Source: Mycolicibacterium novocastrense (GTDB lineage: Bacteria; Actinomycetota; Actinomycetes; Mycobacteriales; Mycobacteriaceae). From it: a stretch of 64,000 nucleotides of DNA. This document shows positions 41,532-49,744 of this stretch, in pieces; the stretch's first letter is position 1, and each line of letters opens with the position of its first letter. The stretch spans positions 124,001-188,000 of the forward strand of contig NZ_BCTA01000021.1 in assembly GCF_001570485.1 (NCBI RefSeq), written 5' to 3'. A model generated the notes under the pieces. It had not been told where the DNA came from. It saw only the letters and a list, made by a program, of their open reading frames with translations, and made no database searches. The position numbers were made by a program, and so were the translations under genes.

Positions 41532-42572
41532 GTGACGCAGCCGCCGCACCGCCCGGGTCCGCCTGACTGGCGACGCCGTGGCTCGCCGCCACCGAACCCG
41601 GCGCAACGTCGCCCGCCGCCCCGGCCGCCGGAGCCTCCCACGCAACCGGCACCGGCGCAGCACGAGCAGCCGACCGAGCAGCTCCGCTCGCCACAAAGGC
41701 GTGCGGATGCCGGTCCGACGCAACGTTTTCCGCGGCCACCGTCACCGGCCGACGTGAAGCCAACCCAGCAGATCGAGCGACGGGAACCACTACCGCCGCC
41801 ACCTCCATCCTTTGGGCCGACGCCGGGGGCGGGCGAGAAACCGCGCCGCCGGCACGGGTTCAACAAGACATCGATCGTGCTGATCGCCGTCATCGTGGTC
41901 GCCCTGCTGGTGGGCGGCCTGGCCGCCGGTGAGCTCTACGCGCGGCAGCGGGCGGACAACATCCTGACCGAGGTCGCCGAGTGTGTGACCGAGGACGGCG
42001 TCAAGATCTCGTTCGGCGTGAACCCGCCGTTTCTGTGGCAACACATCACGGGGCATTACACCAACATCTCGGTGACCACGGACGGCAACCGGGTGCAGAG
42101 CGCCGACGGGATGACCGCCGAGGTCACCCTCGCCGATGTGCGGTTGCAGGACACCGGGGATGCCAAGGGCACCATCGGGTCACTCGACGCGACCTTGAGC
42201 TGGAAGTCGGCGGGTATCAAGGACACCGTTGCCGCGAACCTGCCGGGCGTCGGCAATCTGGTCACCGGTGTGCGCACCGACCCCGCGGCGGGAACGGTGA
42301 TTCTGGAGGCCGGCGACAACAGCGTCAGCGCCAAACCCGTCGTGACCGACGGCGACCTCAACCTGCAGGTCCTCGACGTCACCGGCCCGCTGCCCAAGGA
42401 CGCTGTGCAAACGGCGCTCAACGACCTGACCAAGAAGCTCAACGACAACTACCCGCTCGGAATACACGCCGACAGCGTCGAGGTCACCGACTCCGGTGTG
42501 GTCGGCACATTCTCGAGTCGCGACGCCGCGATCCCCAAGGAGGACGCCAACCCCTGCTTCGCGCGCCTCTAG
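41532..42572 (+). CDS. DUF2993 (LmeA-like) membrane-anchored lipid-binding-type protein
   Basis: A 346-residue protein: a proline/glutamine/arginine-rich cytoplasmic region of about 108 residues, one transmembrane helix (SIVLIAVIVVALLVGGLAAGEL), and an extracytoplasmic DUF2993 domain (YARQRADNILTEVAECVTED; GTVILEAGDNSVSAKPVV). DUF2993 includes LmeA, needed for lipomannan mannan elongation, and related phospholipid-binding folds. GTG start. The long disordered N-terminal extension is not typical of LmeA and suggests an intracellular partner. Confidence 0.83.
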   Translation: MTQPPHRPGPPDWRRRGSPPPNPAQRRPPPRPPEPPTQPAPAQHEQPTEQLRSPQRRADAGPTQRFPRPPSPADVKPTQQIERREPLPPPPPSFGPTPGAGEKPRRRHGFNKTSIVLIAVIVVALLVGGLAAGELYARQRADNILTEVAECVTEDGVKISFGVNPPFLWQHITGHYTNISVTTDGNRVQSADGMTAEVTLADVRLQDTGDAKGTIGSLDATLSWKSAGIKDTVAANLPGVGNLVTGVRTDPAAGTVILEAGDNSVSAKPVVTDGDLNLQVLDVTGPLPKDAVQTALNDLTKKLNDNYPLGIHADSVEVTDSGVVGTFSSRDAAIPKEDANPCFARL

Positions 42573-42574
42573 CG

Positions 42575-42688
42575 CTACAGAATCGGGACAGTACTGATAA
42601 CGGTGCCGGTGGCAAAGACGCACCCGGACAACAGCATCGTGAGTGCAGCGAGAAGGAGTGTCACGGTTAGTTTCATCCACGTCAACAT
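42575..42688 (-). CDS. Candidate very small lipoprotein
   Basis: A 37-codon ORF whose product has a hydrophobic leader and a lipobox LLSGC (cysteine 23), leaving only about 15 mature residues. A second start at 42676 gives 33 residues. It stops 3 nt past the convergent DUF2993 gene. The lipobox supports it, but such a short ORF could arise by chance. Confidence 0.35.
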   Translation of the reverse strand: MLTWMKLTVTLLLAALTMLLSGCVFATGTVISTVPIL

Positions 42689-42768
42689 GCCATTCACGGT
42701 ATGGCGACCGGCACCAGAAAGAAGCAGGGGTTTCCCTGGCTTTGGTTCACTCCCGTGCAGGGTCGCGA

Positions 42769-43461
42769 TCAATCCAGCGTCACGGCGATTTCGGGGCTGA
42801 GTTGATAGCCGGGAGCGAGCGGCAGAGTGTCGCCGCTCCAGAACGAGCCGGGATCGAACCAGTTGTAATGCTTCTCCGAAGTCAGTAGCCCCATCTCCTC
42901 GTAGGTGATGGCGACGGTCTCCGCGCAGTACGCGGTCTGCATCCCCACCTGGAGCTGCTCCTGCTTCCTGCGCACTGTCGCGTCGCGAACTTTCCTGTGC
43001 ACGAACGGAATTCCGCGGGTGAAGTCGGTGGCGGCCAGGCGCCCGCGAAACCACCGGCCGGTCAGCCGCGCGGTGCTCGGAAACGGTGTGCCGTCCATGC
43101 GGGCGACCACCTTCAGAGCCCGGTCCTCCTGCTCGCGGTTGGCATACGGCGTGAGCTGACGCAGCCAGCAGCGCTGGTGATAGTTGGTGATCCACCGCTC
43201 CACCACCTGCCGCGCGTCGTTGAGTTGCACGCCGCGCTGGTTGCGCCCGGTCCACATGTCGGTCAGCTTGTCACCGAGTTCGGCGTGCCAGATCAACGGC
43301 GGCAGATCCTCGATCGCGATCGTCATCCCGACGTGGTTGACGGGGCTGTTGGTCAGCGACTGGATCGCCCGGTCGGGCCCCGACCGTCCGCGAAACAGCC
43401 ACAGATCGCCGGTGCGGGTCGCGTCGAGCGCCTGCTCCAACGACACGATGGTTGGTTTCAC
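42769..43461 (-). CDS. Permuted papain-like (YiiX/NlpC-P60-related) protein
   Basis: A 230-residue protein with the circularly permuted NlpC/P60 order: the presumed catalytic histidine H43 in SPVNHVGMTIA comes first and the cysteine C179 in QTAYCAETVAI comes last. The family includes amidases and hydrolases of lipids, peptides or envelope polymers; no signal peptide is evident. GTG start; TAAGCT 6 nt upstream suggests a leaderless transcript. It is divergent from a small membrane gene, 27 nt apart. Confidence 0.7.
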   Translation of the reverse strand: MKPTIVSLEQALDATRTGDLWLFRGRSGPDRAIQSLTNSPVNHVGMTIAIEDLPPLIWHAELGDKLTDMWTGRNQRGVQLNDARQVVERWITNYHQRCWLRQLTPYANREQEDRALKVVARMDGTPFPSTARLTGRWFRGRLAATDFTRGIPFVHRKVRDATVRRKQEQLQVGMQTAYCAETVAITYEEMGLLTSEKHYNWFDPGSFWSGDTLPLAPGYQLSPEIAVTLD

Positions 43462-43467
43462 TACCGC

Positions 43468-43473
43468 AGCTTA
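43468..43473 (-). promoter_or_regulatory. Putative -10 element (TAAGCT)
   Basis: On the minus strand TAAGCT ends 6 nt before the GTG at 43461, fitting leaderless spacing. Confidence 0.38.
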
Positions 43474-43488
43474 GGCAGACTGAGTGCC

Positions 43489-43665
43489 ATGCGCGGTATC
43501 TGGAAGTGGGTCGGGCTGGCGAGCGTCGCGGGTGTGGTGGCGGGCGGGGTACTGGTCGCGCGCGATCAGCGGCGACGCAATGCCTACACCCCCGACGACA
43601 TCAGGACGCGGCTGCACCAACGGGTGGCCGAGGCCAACGCCAGCGGTCAGGACGCGACGGCATAG
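43489..43665 (+). CDS. Small single-pass membrane protein
   Basis: A 58-residue protein: one transmembrane helix ([18 protein letters not shown]) near the N-terminus and a charged cytoplasmic helix ([14 protein letters not shown]). It resembles small mycobacterial hypothetical proteins of this layout. Its 3' end overlaps the convergent cyclase gene by 19 nt. Function unknown. Confidence 0.6.
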   Translation: MRGIWKWVGLASVAGVVAGGVLVARDQRRRNAYTPDDIRTRLHQRVAEANASGQDATA

Positions 43666-44432
43666 AGCCGGTGTGATCCGCTGAAGCCCTTGAGCTCGGC
43701 CTCGCGACCGTCGTCGAACTCGATGTCCTCGACATCGGCGAGCGCGTCGCGCACCACCTCGCTCACCAGCACCTCGCCGCCGTCGGCTTCGTTCGCCACG
43801 CGGGCGGCCATCGCGACATTGCGTCCGAACAGGTCGTCGCCGCGGCGCACGGACTTGCCCATGTGGATCCCCATTCGGACGCGAATACCGTTGGGCGACC
43901 GGCGAAGTGATCGTTGCACATCCATGCTGCACCGCACTGCCTCCTCGGGCTGGGCGAACGCGATCATGAAGCCGTCGCCCTGGCTCTTCACCACGTAGCC
44001 CGAATGCTTGTTGACGTGGCGGCGCACCATCTTGTCGTGGCGGCTCAGCAACCGAACGAAGGCGCGGTCGCCGATGCGTTCGTTGAGCGCGGTCGAGTCC
44101 TCGATGTCGGAGAACAGAATCACCATCTTGCCGCTTGGTGAGAGCCGGGCCAGGTCCGGTCGTTCCACCTCGGCCCAGTCTGCGAGATCCTCGATCGAGG
44201 AGCGCACCGCCGCGCCGAGGCCGTCCTTGCGCAGGATGTTCGCGGTCTGCCACACCTGTTTCACCGCTTCGCGACCACCGGTGAACAACATGTTTCTGGT
44301 GTCGAGGCGTCGACGGATCTCGTCGAGTTCCTCACGCTGGCGGGTGTTGCGGATCCACAGCACTGCGAGCGCGACGGCTTCGGCCACCGCCACAATCGCC
44401 AGTACGTACGCCACGATCTGGGCACCGGTCAC
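43647..44432 (-). CDS. Membrane-anchored class III adenylate/guanylate cyclase
   Basis: A 261-residue cyclase with one N-terminal transmembrane helix (residues 5-27), a coiled-coil linker and a catalytic domain. Metal-binding aspartates are D109 (LFSDIED) and D153 (SQGDGF), a substrate-specifying lysine is K149, and transition-state N205 and R211 lie in [10 protein letters not shown]. All key residues appear present, so it should be active; K149 suggests ATP. Rv1120c, a degraded cyclase near this locus in M. tuberculosis, may be its remnant counterpart. Confidence 0.88.
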   Translation of the reverse strand: MTGAQIVAYVLAIVAVAEAVALAVLWIRNTRQREELDEIRRRLDTRNMLFTGGREAVKQVWQTANILRKDGLGAAVRSSIEDLADWAEVERPDLARLSPSGKMVILFSDIEDSTALNERIGDRAFVRLLSRHDKMVRRHVNKHSGYVVKSQGDGFMIAFAQPEEAVRCSMDVQRSLRRSPNGIRVRMGIHMGKSVRRGDDLFGRNVAMAARVANEADGGEVLVSEVVRDALADVEDIEFDDGREAELKGFSGSHRLYAVAS

Positions 44433-44457
44433 CCCTCAAGTATTGGATGCTGAACCG

Positions 44458-45414
44458 GTGACGTCTGCGGAGCCCCCGTACTACGAGAGTCGATACATCC
44501 GCGCCAACCACCCTGACCTGCCTCAGGCGCTGTGGCTTCGGGAAACGCTGCTGCTACCCACGGCAGGGGAGGCGGTCGCAGATGTGTGGGTGATGGTCTT
44601 CGACCCGGACGGCGCAGGTAACCGCGCGCTCAAGGAGCCGTATCCGATCGAGTCGGCCGACTACGGGTACGAGGACTGGACCGCGCGCATCGCCGCGACC
44701 GCCCTCGACGACCGTTCGGCCGAGGGTGTGATCACCGGTGGGCACCGCTCGGCGCGGTGGGACCTGCGCATCACCCCGGGCAACGAAGCCCCGGTCCGGC
44801 TGCTCACCGACCGTGCCTACGCGGCGCGGTTTCCGACCGCCAAAACGACGGTGCGCCATCCCCTCGCACGCTTCGACGGGCTGCTCGAACTCGACGACGT
44901 TCGTCTCGTTCTCGACGGCTGGACCGGCAGCGTCAACCACAACTGGGGCACTCGGCACACGCCGTCCTATGCGTTCGGGCAGGTCTGCGGTTTCGACGAC
45001 GCACCGGATACGACGCTCGAAATCGTCACCGCCCGAGCCGCGTTCGGGCCGGTGCTGCTACCGGGTGTGACGCTGTTCGTGTTCCGGCACGCCGGCCAGG
45101 AGTTCGCCGTGCGCTCGATCCGCGGAAGCCTGCAGACCCACGGCCACTACCGTCCGTGCACCTGGGCGTTCGGCGGCCGGGTGGGGGAGCAGATGATCGA
45201 GGGCGAGATCGTCACGGAACCGTCCGACGTCATCGGGCTGACGTACACCGACACGGACGGCGCGGTGAAGTACTGCTACAACTCCGCGATAGCCAACTGC
45301 CGAATCCAGGTGGCAGGCAAAGCGTTCGAGCGCACGGAGTTGACGGCCAGCCGGCGCGCGATGTTCGAGATCCTGACGGGCGACCGCGAGGAAACGGTAC
45401 CGCTGCTGGCGTGA
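44458..45414 (+). CDS. Uncharacterised protein, possible lipocalin-like (CrtC/AttH-related) fold
   Basis: A 318-residue, beta-rich protein. The segment GWTGSVNHNWGTRHTPSYAF, with the NHNWG core, recalls CrtC/AttH-type lipocalin-like domains; other conserved-looking parts are SRYIRANHPDLPQALWLRE and YTDTDGAVKYCYNSAIANC. I infer the relationship from the motif alone. No transmembrane helix or signal peptide. GTG start chosen by the beginning of the conserved region. Confidence 0.6.
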   Translation: MTSAEPPYYESRYIRANHPDLPQALWLRETLLLPTAGEAVADVWVMVFDPDGAGNRALKEPYPIESADYGYEDWTARIAATALDDRSAEGVITGGHRSARWDLRITPGNEAPVRLLTDRAYAARFPTAKTTVRHPLARFDGLLELDDVRLVLDGWTGSVNHNWGTRHTPSYAFGQVCGFDDAPDTTLEIVTARAAFGPVLLPGVTLFVFRHAGQEFAVRSIRGSLQTHGHYRPCTWAFGGRVGEQMIEGEIVTEPSDVIGLTYTDTDGAVKYCYNSAIANCRIQVAGKAFERTELTASRRAMFEILTGDREETVPLLA

Positions 45415-45546
45415 CGGCAGCGCACGCCGCGGGTCGCTCCGGCGATTAATTTGCTGAGACCGAATGGGACGCGCATGTCTTCGCTCCGTCATGCGTCGAG
45501 GCCTGAAATCAATTCGTATCGCTGCCAGCAACTTTCATTACGCAGT

Positions 45547-45561
45547 CGTCAAATTGTGACG
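45547..45561. promoter_or_regulatory. Operator-like inverted repeat CGTCA-AATTG-TGACG
   Basis: A 5-bp perfect inverted repeat in the AT-richer 270-bp gap before the DUF732-like gene. Nothing else was recognised in this gap (45415-45684) apart from a good RBS at its end. Confidence 0.3.
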
Positions 45562-45684
45562 TAGTGCCCTTGACGCAGCGACATAGGTCCCTGCCGTTGC
45601 TGGCCATCGACTCTGCTAATGCTCTCGCTCGGGGCGAAGGCTGGAAAGCGTCGGATAAGTGAAGCAACGATCGAAGGGGGAATC

Positions 45685-46131
45685 ATGAACACCATCGCAC
45701 GTTTCGACGCAGCCAAGCGACGCCCAACCCGCGGCCCGACCCGGATGCTGGCCGTCCTGTCTGCGGGCCTCGTCCTGATGTTGGGGTTATTCGGCCAAGC
45801 GCTGACGACGGCACCGTCGGCGTCGGCAATCACCCAGGACGAGGCGGCGTACATCAGCCTGCTGGCCGACGAGGGGATCGGACCGGCCCCTGGGTATACC
45901 TGGAACGACTTGGTCTTCAGTGGCCATGCGATCGCCTATGCCCTCAGGAGCGGCGTGCACCCGGTGGACATGGCGCGGACCGTCTACCTGGAAAGCCCGT
46001 ATCTGACGAAGGACGAGGCCATCACCGTCGTCGCCACGGCGATGGTGGTCTTCGCTCCGGAACTGGTGCCGATCTACACCGGTGATCCACCGGTCTACAC
46101 CGATGAGTCCGAGGGAGACATGCTCGCCTGA
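45685..46131 (+). CDS. Secreted DUF732-like small protein
   Basis: A 148-residue exported protein: signal region with hydrophobic core MLAVLSAGLVLMLGLFG and a likely cleavage site at PSASA-IT. The mature domain (QDEAAYISLLADEGIG...GHAIAYALRSGVHPVDM) follows the DUF732 pattern common in mycobacterial culture-filtrate proteins, but without the usual cysteines. GAAGGGGG precedes the ATG. Role unknown. Confidence 0.75.
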   Translation: MNTIARFDAAKRRPTRGPTRMLAVLSAGLVLMLGLFGQALTTAPSASAITQDEAAYISLLADEGIGPAPGYTWNDLVFSGHAIAYALRSGVHPVDMARTVYLESPYLTKDEAITVVATAMVVFAPELVPIYTGDPPVYTDESEGDMLA

Positions 46132-46157
46132 GCGTTTCCCCATCGGGCAGTGATCGA

Positions 46158-46192
46158 TCGAGGGTGTCGCCGTGAAAAGTCGGCACCCTCGA
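46158..46192. terminator. Bidirectional terminator between convergent genes
   Basis: TCGAGGGTG (46158-46166) and CACCCTCGA (46184-46192) form a 9-bp stem between the DUF732-like and hydrolase stop codons. Confidence 0.65.
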
Positions 46193-46231
46193 CCGCAGTG
46201 CGCACCGGAGGCCTTCCAGGAGCGGTGCTCA

Positions 46232-47089
46232 TCACCGGCTGACGAATTGCACCACGACTTCGGAGAACGCGTCGTTGTCGTCGCCGGCGGCGGTGTGCCC
46301 GGCCTCGGAGAGCTCGACGAACTCCGCCCGAGGCACCTTCTCCAGGAAATCCTTGACCCCCGCGGTGCTGACCACGTCGGAAAGTTTCCCGCGGATCAAC
46401 AGGATCGGGATGGTCAAGCTCATCACCGCCTGCTCGAGCTTCTCCTCGCGGACGAACCGGTCGTCGATCGGCGCGGTGAGGAACGCCGGATCCCAATGCC
46501 AGAACCAGCGACCGTCGCGCAACCGCAGGTTCTTTTTCAAACCGTCGGGGTTGCGCGGACGCTTGCGGTACGGCAGATACGCGGCGACCGCGTCGGCCGC
46601 CTCGTCGAGCGTCTCGAAACCGTCTATGCCGCTGGACATGAACTCGCGGATGCGGGCGCTGCCGTCCTTCTCGTACCGCGGCACCACGTCGACCAGCACG
46701 AGCTTGGTGACCTTCTCCGGTCCCGCGGCCGCGGCGGCCAACATGCCCGTCATCCCGCCCATGCTCGCGCCGATCAGGGCGACGGGACGCCCGATCTGCT
46801 CGATGACCGCCAGCGTGTCCGCACTCAGGGCGTCAACGGTGTAGTTGGCGTTGGGCGCCCGGTCGCTGTCGCCGTGTCCCCGGCTGTCCAGCGCGACCAC
46901 GTGCAGACCGAGACCGGCCAGGACGTGTCCGGTCTGTTTCCAGGAGTAGCGGTTCTGCCCGCCGCCGTGCAGGAGCAGAACAGAGGGCTGCTCGGTCTGC
47001 GCGTTGTGGTTCCACTCGTCGGCCACCAGGGTGATGTCCTCCGACCCGCGGAACTTGACGGTCTGCGGTTGGCTGTCAATCGCGCTCAC
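46232..47089 (-). CDS. Alpha/beta hydrolase
   Basis: A 285-residue hydrolase with the HGGGQNRYSW oxyanion motif, DSRGHGDSDRA, and a nucleophile elbow IGASMGGMTG (GxSxGG). The acid is likely in LLIRGKLSDVV and the histidine in LSEAGHTAAGD. It resembles haloperoxidase/esterase-type enzymes. GTG at 47089 is preferred because GGAGAGG lies 6 nt upstream; GTG at 47122 is possible. Divergent from the TetR gene. Confidence 0.82.
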   Translation of the reverse strand: MSAIDSQPQTVKFRGSEDITLVADEWNHNAQTEQPSVLLLHGGGQNRYSWKQTGHVLAGLGLHVVALDSRGHGDSDRAPNANYTVDALSADTLAVIEQIGRPVALIGASMGGMTGMLAAAAAGPEKVTKLVLVDVVPRYEKDGSARIREFMSSGIDGFETLDEAADAVAAYLPYRKRPRNPDGLKKNLRLRDGRWFWHWDPAFLTAPIDDRFVREEKLEQAVMSLTIPILLIRGKLSDVVSTAGVKDFLEKVPRAEFVELSEAGHTAAGDDNDAFSEVVVQFVSR

Positions 47090-47174
47090 GACCGTCCTCT
47101 CCGGCTCCCCCCGGTGGCTCACGTTACCTACCGGGAATTTCCGTCGATCCCGGTGTCCCCGATGAGAGCGTCAA

Positions 47175-47180
47175 TATACT
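47175..47180 (+). promoter_or_regulatory. Strong -10 element (TATACT) of the tetR gene
   Basis: TATACT, 8 nt before GTG at 47189, is close to the ideal -10 and predicts a leaderless mRNA starting at that codon. Confidence 0.5.
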
Positions 47181-47188
47181 TTGCGCTC

Positions 47189-47803
47189 GTGCAGCCGGAG
47201 TTTGCCGCGCGTGATCGTGAGCGCATCATCGAGGCTGCTTACGCCTGTTTGTCTGAACCGCACACGGGCCCCGTCCCGGTCGCTGCGATTCTGCAGCGGG
47301 CACAAGTCTCGACGCGGGCCTTCTACCGTCACTTCGAATCGAAGGACGAGTTGTTCCTTGCCATGTTGCGCGAGGAGACCGACGCGTTGGAACGGCGGCT
47401 CGACCGCGTCCTGGAGAAGAAGTCAGGTGCTCCGGCCGAGCAACTCGAAGCCTGGATCGAGGCGATGTTCGGACTGATCCACGACGACGAGATGCGGATG
47501 CACTTCACCGTGATCGACTCCGATGAGGTCCGCGCCGCCAAGGGCTATCGTGAGACGCGCGAGAAGGCCCACGCCGACCGCGAACGTTCACTGGTGGAGA
47601 TCCTGCGGCGGGGCCGCGGCGACGGTTCGTTCCCGCTGGCCGACCCGGAGCAGGACGCGGTCGCGATCAACGCGATCATCAGTCGTGTGCTGATCAGCCA
47701 GACCTTCGACGACCACGAGGGTCTGCGGCTGGCCAAGGCCCGGGTGCTCGACTTCGCGCTACGCGCTCTAGGCGCCAGGCAGTGCATCGTCGAAGAACGA
47801 TGA
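47189..47803 (+). CDS. TetR family transcriptional regulator
   Basis: A 204-residue regulator with the N-terminal helix-turn-helix RERIIEAAYACLSEP...VPVAAILQRAQVSTRAFYRHFESKDEL and a ligand-binding C-terminal domain. ATG at 47162 is possible, but the leaderless -10 supports GTG at 47189. It lies 320 nt upstream of the mce run in the same orientation and divergent from the hydrolase, so either could be its target. Mce3R is a TetR precedent for control of a mce locus. Confidence 0.85.
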   Translation: MQPEFAARDRERIIEAAYACLSEPHTGPVPVAAILQRAQVSTRAFYRHFESKDELFLAMLREETDALERRLDRVLEKKSGAPAEQLEAWIEAMFGLIHDDEMRMHFTVIDSDEVRAAKGYRETREKAHADRERSLVEILRRGRGDGSFPLADPEQDAVAINAIISRVLISQTFDDHEGLRLAKARVLDFALRALGARQCIVEER

Positions 47804-47906
47804 CTCCGGACCTGGCCTGGTCCGCTACGCAGCCAACAAGAAGGTCGGTTACCACCCCAGCGCGTTATACGCAAGAGTCATCGCCGAATTCGCCCAAGCC
47901 GTGTGA
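47772..47906 (+). pseudogene. Coding-like fragment without a start codon
   Basis: An open stretch encodes GLVRYAANKKVGYHPSALYA and RVIAEFAQAV before a TGA, but has no ATG, GTG or TTG. The sequence reads like the C-terminal end of a lost protein, or it may be chance. The parent family was not recognised. It fills part of the 320-bp gap between tetR and the mce operon. Confidence 0.25.
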
Positions 47907-47958
47907 CGAAGTTAGCCAGTGGCCTTTGTAGTGGGGAAACTCGACTGACCGACGTCGG

Positions 47959-47974
47959 GCGGTTGCTCAACCGC
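47959..47974. promoter_or_regulatory. Palindrome GCGGTTG-CT-CAACCGC upstream of the mce operon
   Basis: A perfect 7-bp inverted repeat with 2-nt spacer, 150 bp before yrbEA, next to an AT-rich GATATACGGT that could serve as a promoter element. A good candidate operator for the adjacent TetR. Confidence 0.45.
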
Positions 47975-48123
47975 AAAATCCCGATATACGGTTCCCGGAC
48001 GTCCGGCCGTGTGTACCCTTGCGCCACAGCCATCACGGGCGCGGGTTGTTGGTGTCAGGGAAGGTCGGCGGGCTATATGGCAGTGCAGATGGCAGTGCGA
48101 AGCGCGCGGATGAGAGCCGACTG

Positions 48124-48891
48124 ATGGTCGCTGTCAACGCAATTGCCAAGCCGGTACGCGCCTTCGGCGGCTTCTACTCCATGGCGCTCGACACGTTCGT
48201 GTGGATGTTCAAGCCGCCCTTCGCCTGGCGAGAGTTCATCTCTCAGTCGTGGTTCGTGGCGCGGGTCTCGATCGTGCCGACCCTGTTGCTGACCATTCCC
48301 TACACGGTGTTGCTGACTTTCATCGAAACGATATTGCTTGGCGAGATCGGTGCCGCGGATTTCTCCGGTACGGGAGCCGCCCTGGGCACGGTGCGACAGA
48401 TCGGGCCCATTGTGACGGTCTTGGTGGTCGCCGGCGCCGGTGCCACCGCGATGTGCGCCGACCTCGGTGCGCGGACGATTCGTGAAGAGCTCGACGCGCT
48501 GCGGGTGATGGGCATCAATCCCATTCAGGCGCTTGTAGTTCCCCGCGTGCTCGCCGCCACCATCGTCTCGCTGGCACTGTCGGCCACCGTGATTCTGGTC
48601 GGCCTGTCCGGCGCGTACTTCTTCGTCGTATACATCCAGAATGTCTCGCCCGGCGCCTTCGCCGCCGGTCTGACGCTGATCATCGGTGCCACCGACGTAA
48701 TCATCGCGCTCGTGAAAGCGGCACTGTTCGGGCTCTCTGCCGGCCTGATCGCCTGCTACAAGGGAATTTCCGTGCGTGGCGGCCCGGCCGGCGTCGGTAA
48801 CGCGGTGAATGAAACCGTGGTGTTCACGTTCATGGCGCTGTTCGCGATCAACATCGTCGCGACCGCGGTAGCGATCAAGATCACGCTATGA
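48124..48891 (+). CDS. MCE permease, YrbEA-type
   Basis: A 255-residue ABC permease of the MlaE/YrbE family, with the conserved GAGATAMCADLGARTIREELDALRVMGINP segment (shown in part) that couples to an ATPase, and several membrane helices. With YrbEB it forms the inner-membrane channel of an Mce lipid transporter, driven in mycobacteria by the shared ATPase MceG (not in this window). The ATG at 48124 aligns with the start of the usual YrbEA sequence. It overlaps yrbEB by 4 nt. Confidence 0.93.
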   Translation: MVAVNAIAKPVRAFGGFYSMALDTFVWMFKPPFAWREFISQSWFVARVSIVPTLLLTIPYTVLLTFIETILLGEIGAADFSGTGAALGTVRQIGPIVTVLVVAGAGATAMCADLGARTIREELDALRVMGINPIQALVVPRVLAATIVSLALSATVILVGLSGAYFFVVYIQNVSPGAFAAGLTLIIGATDVIIALVKAALFGLSAGLIACYKGISVRGGPAGVGNAVNETVVFTFMALFAINIVATAVAIKITL

Positions 48892-49742
48892 CCGTCTCGC
48901 GGCCCCATTCCCAATTCCCCTGGCTGAAGGCCAGGTTCCGCAGCGTGGCGGACCCGTGGAACCGCATCGGCACCCAGACCAAGTTCTACGGCCGCACGTT
49001 GCGGAACATGCACTACGTCTTGATCCATTACCGGATCGAGTTGATTCGCATCATCGCGCAGATGGGGCTTGGCGCAGGCGCGCTGATCATCATCGGCGGC
49101 ACCGTCGCCATCGTCGGCTTCTTGACCGTGACAACCGGTGCGCTGGTGGCGGTCCAGGGATACAGCGACTTCTCCGAGATCGGCGTGGAGGCCCTGACCG
49201 GATTCGTGTCGGCCTACTTCAACGTGCGCCTGATCGCACCGGCGACCACCGCGATCGCACTGTCCGCCACGATCGGCGCCGGGGCCACTGCCCAGCTCGG
49301 CGCCATGCGCATCAACGAGGAGATCGACGCGTTGGAGGTGATGGGGATCCGCAGTATCGCGTTCCTCGCATCCACCCGGGTGATCGCCGGCTTCCTCGTG
49401 GTGATCCCGCTGTACTGCGTCGGCGTGCTGATGGCGTTCTGGGCGGCGCGGTTCGGTACCACGGTTATCTACGGCCAGTCGACCGGCGTGTACGACCACT
49501 ACTTCCGAACGTTCCTGAACCCCACCGACCTGATGTGGTCGTTCGGCCAGTGCATCGCGTTGTCGGTGGTGATCATGCTCGTGCACACGTACTACGGCTT
49601 CACCGCTCGCGGCGGTCCGGCCGGGGTAGGGGAAGCCGTCGGGCGTGCGGTGCGCACCTCGCTGATCGTCGCCGCCTTCGTCCTGGTCATGCTCTCGCTC
49701 GCGGTGTACGGCCAATCCGGCAACTTCAACCTGGCCGGGTGA
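48888..49742 (+). CDS. MCE permease, YrbEB-type
   Basis: A 284-residue second permease subunit with the family motif GAGATAQLGAMRINEEIDAL and LEVMGIRSIAFLASTRVIAG. The N-terminal cytoplasmic part includes WNRIGTQTKFYGRTLRNM. Translational coupling to yrbEA and a 2-nt gap to mceA indicate tight co-expression. Confidence 0.94.
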   Translation: MTVSRPHSQFPWLKARFRSVADPWNRIGTQTKFYGRTLRNMHYVLIHYRIELIRIIAQMGLGAGALIIIGGTVAIVGFLTVTTGALVAVQGYSDFSEIGVEALTGFVSAYFNVRLIAPATTAIALSATIGAGATAQLGAMRINEEIDALEVMGIRSIAFLASTRVIAGFLVVIPLYCVGVLMAFWAARFGTTVIYGQSTGVYDHYFRTFLNPTDLMWSFGQCIALSVVIMLVHTYYGFTARGGPAGVGEAVGRAVRTSLIVAAFVLVMLSLAVYGQSGNFNLAG

Positions 49743-49744
49743 CG

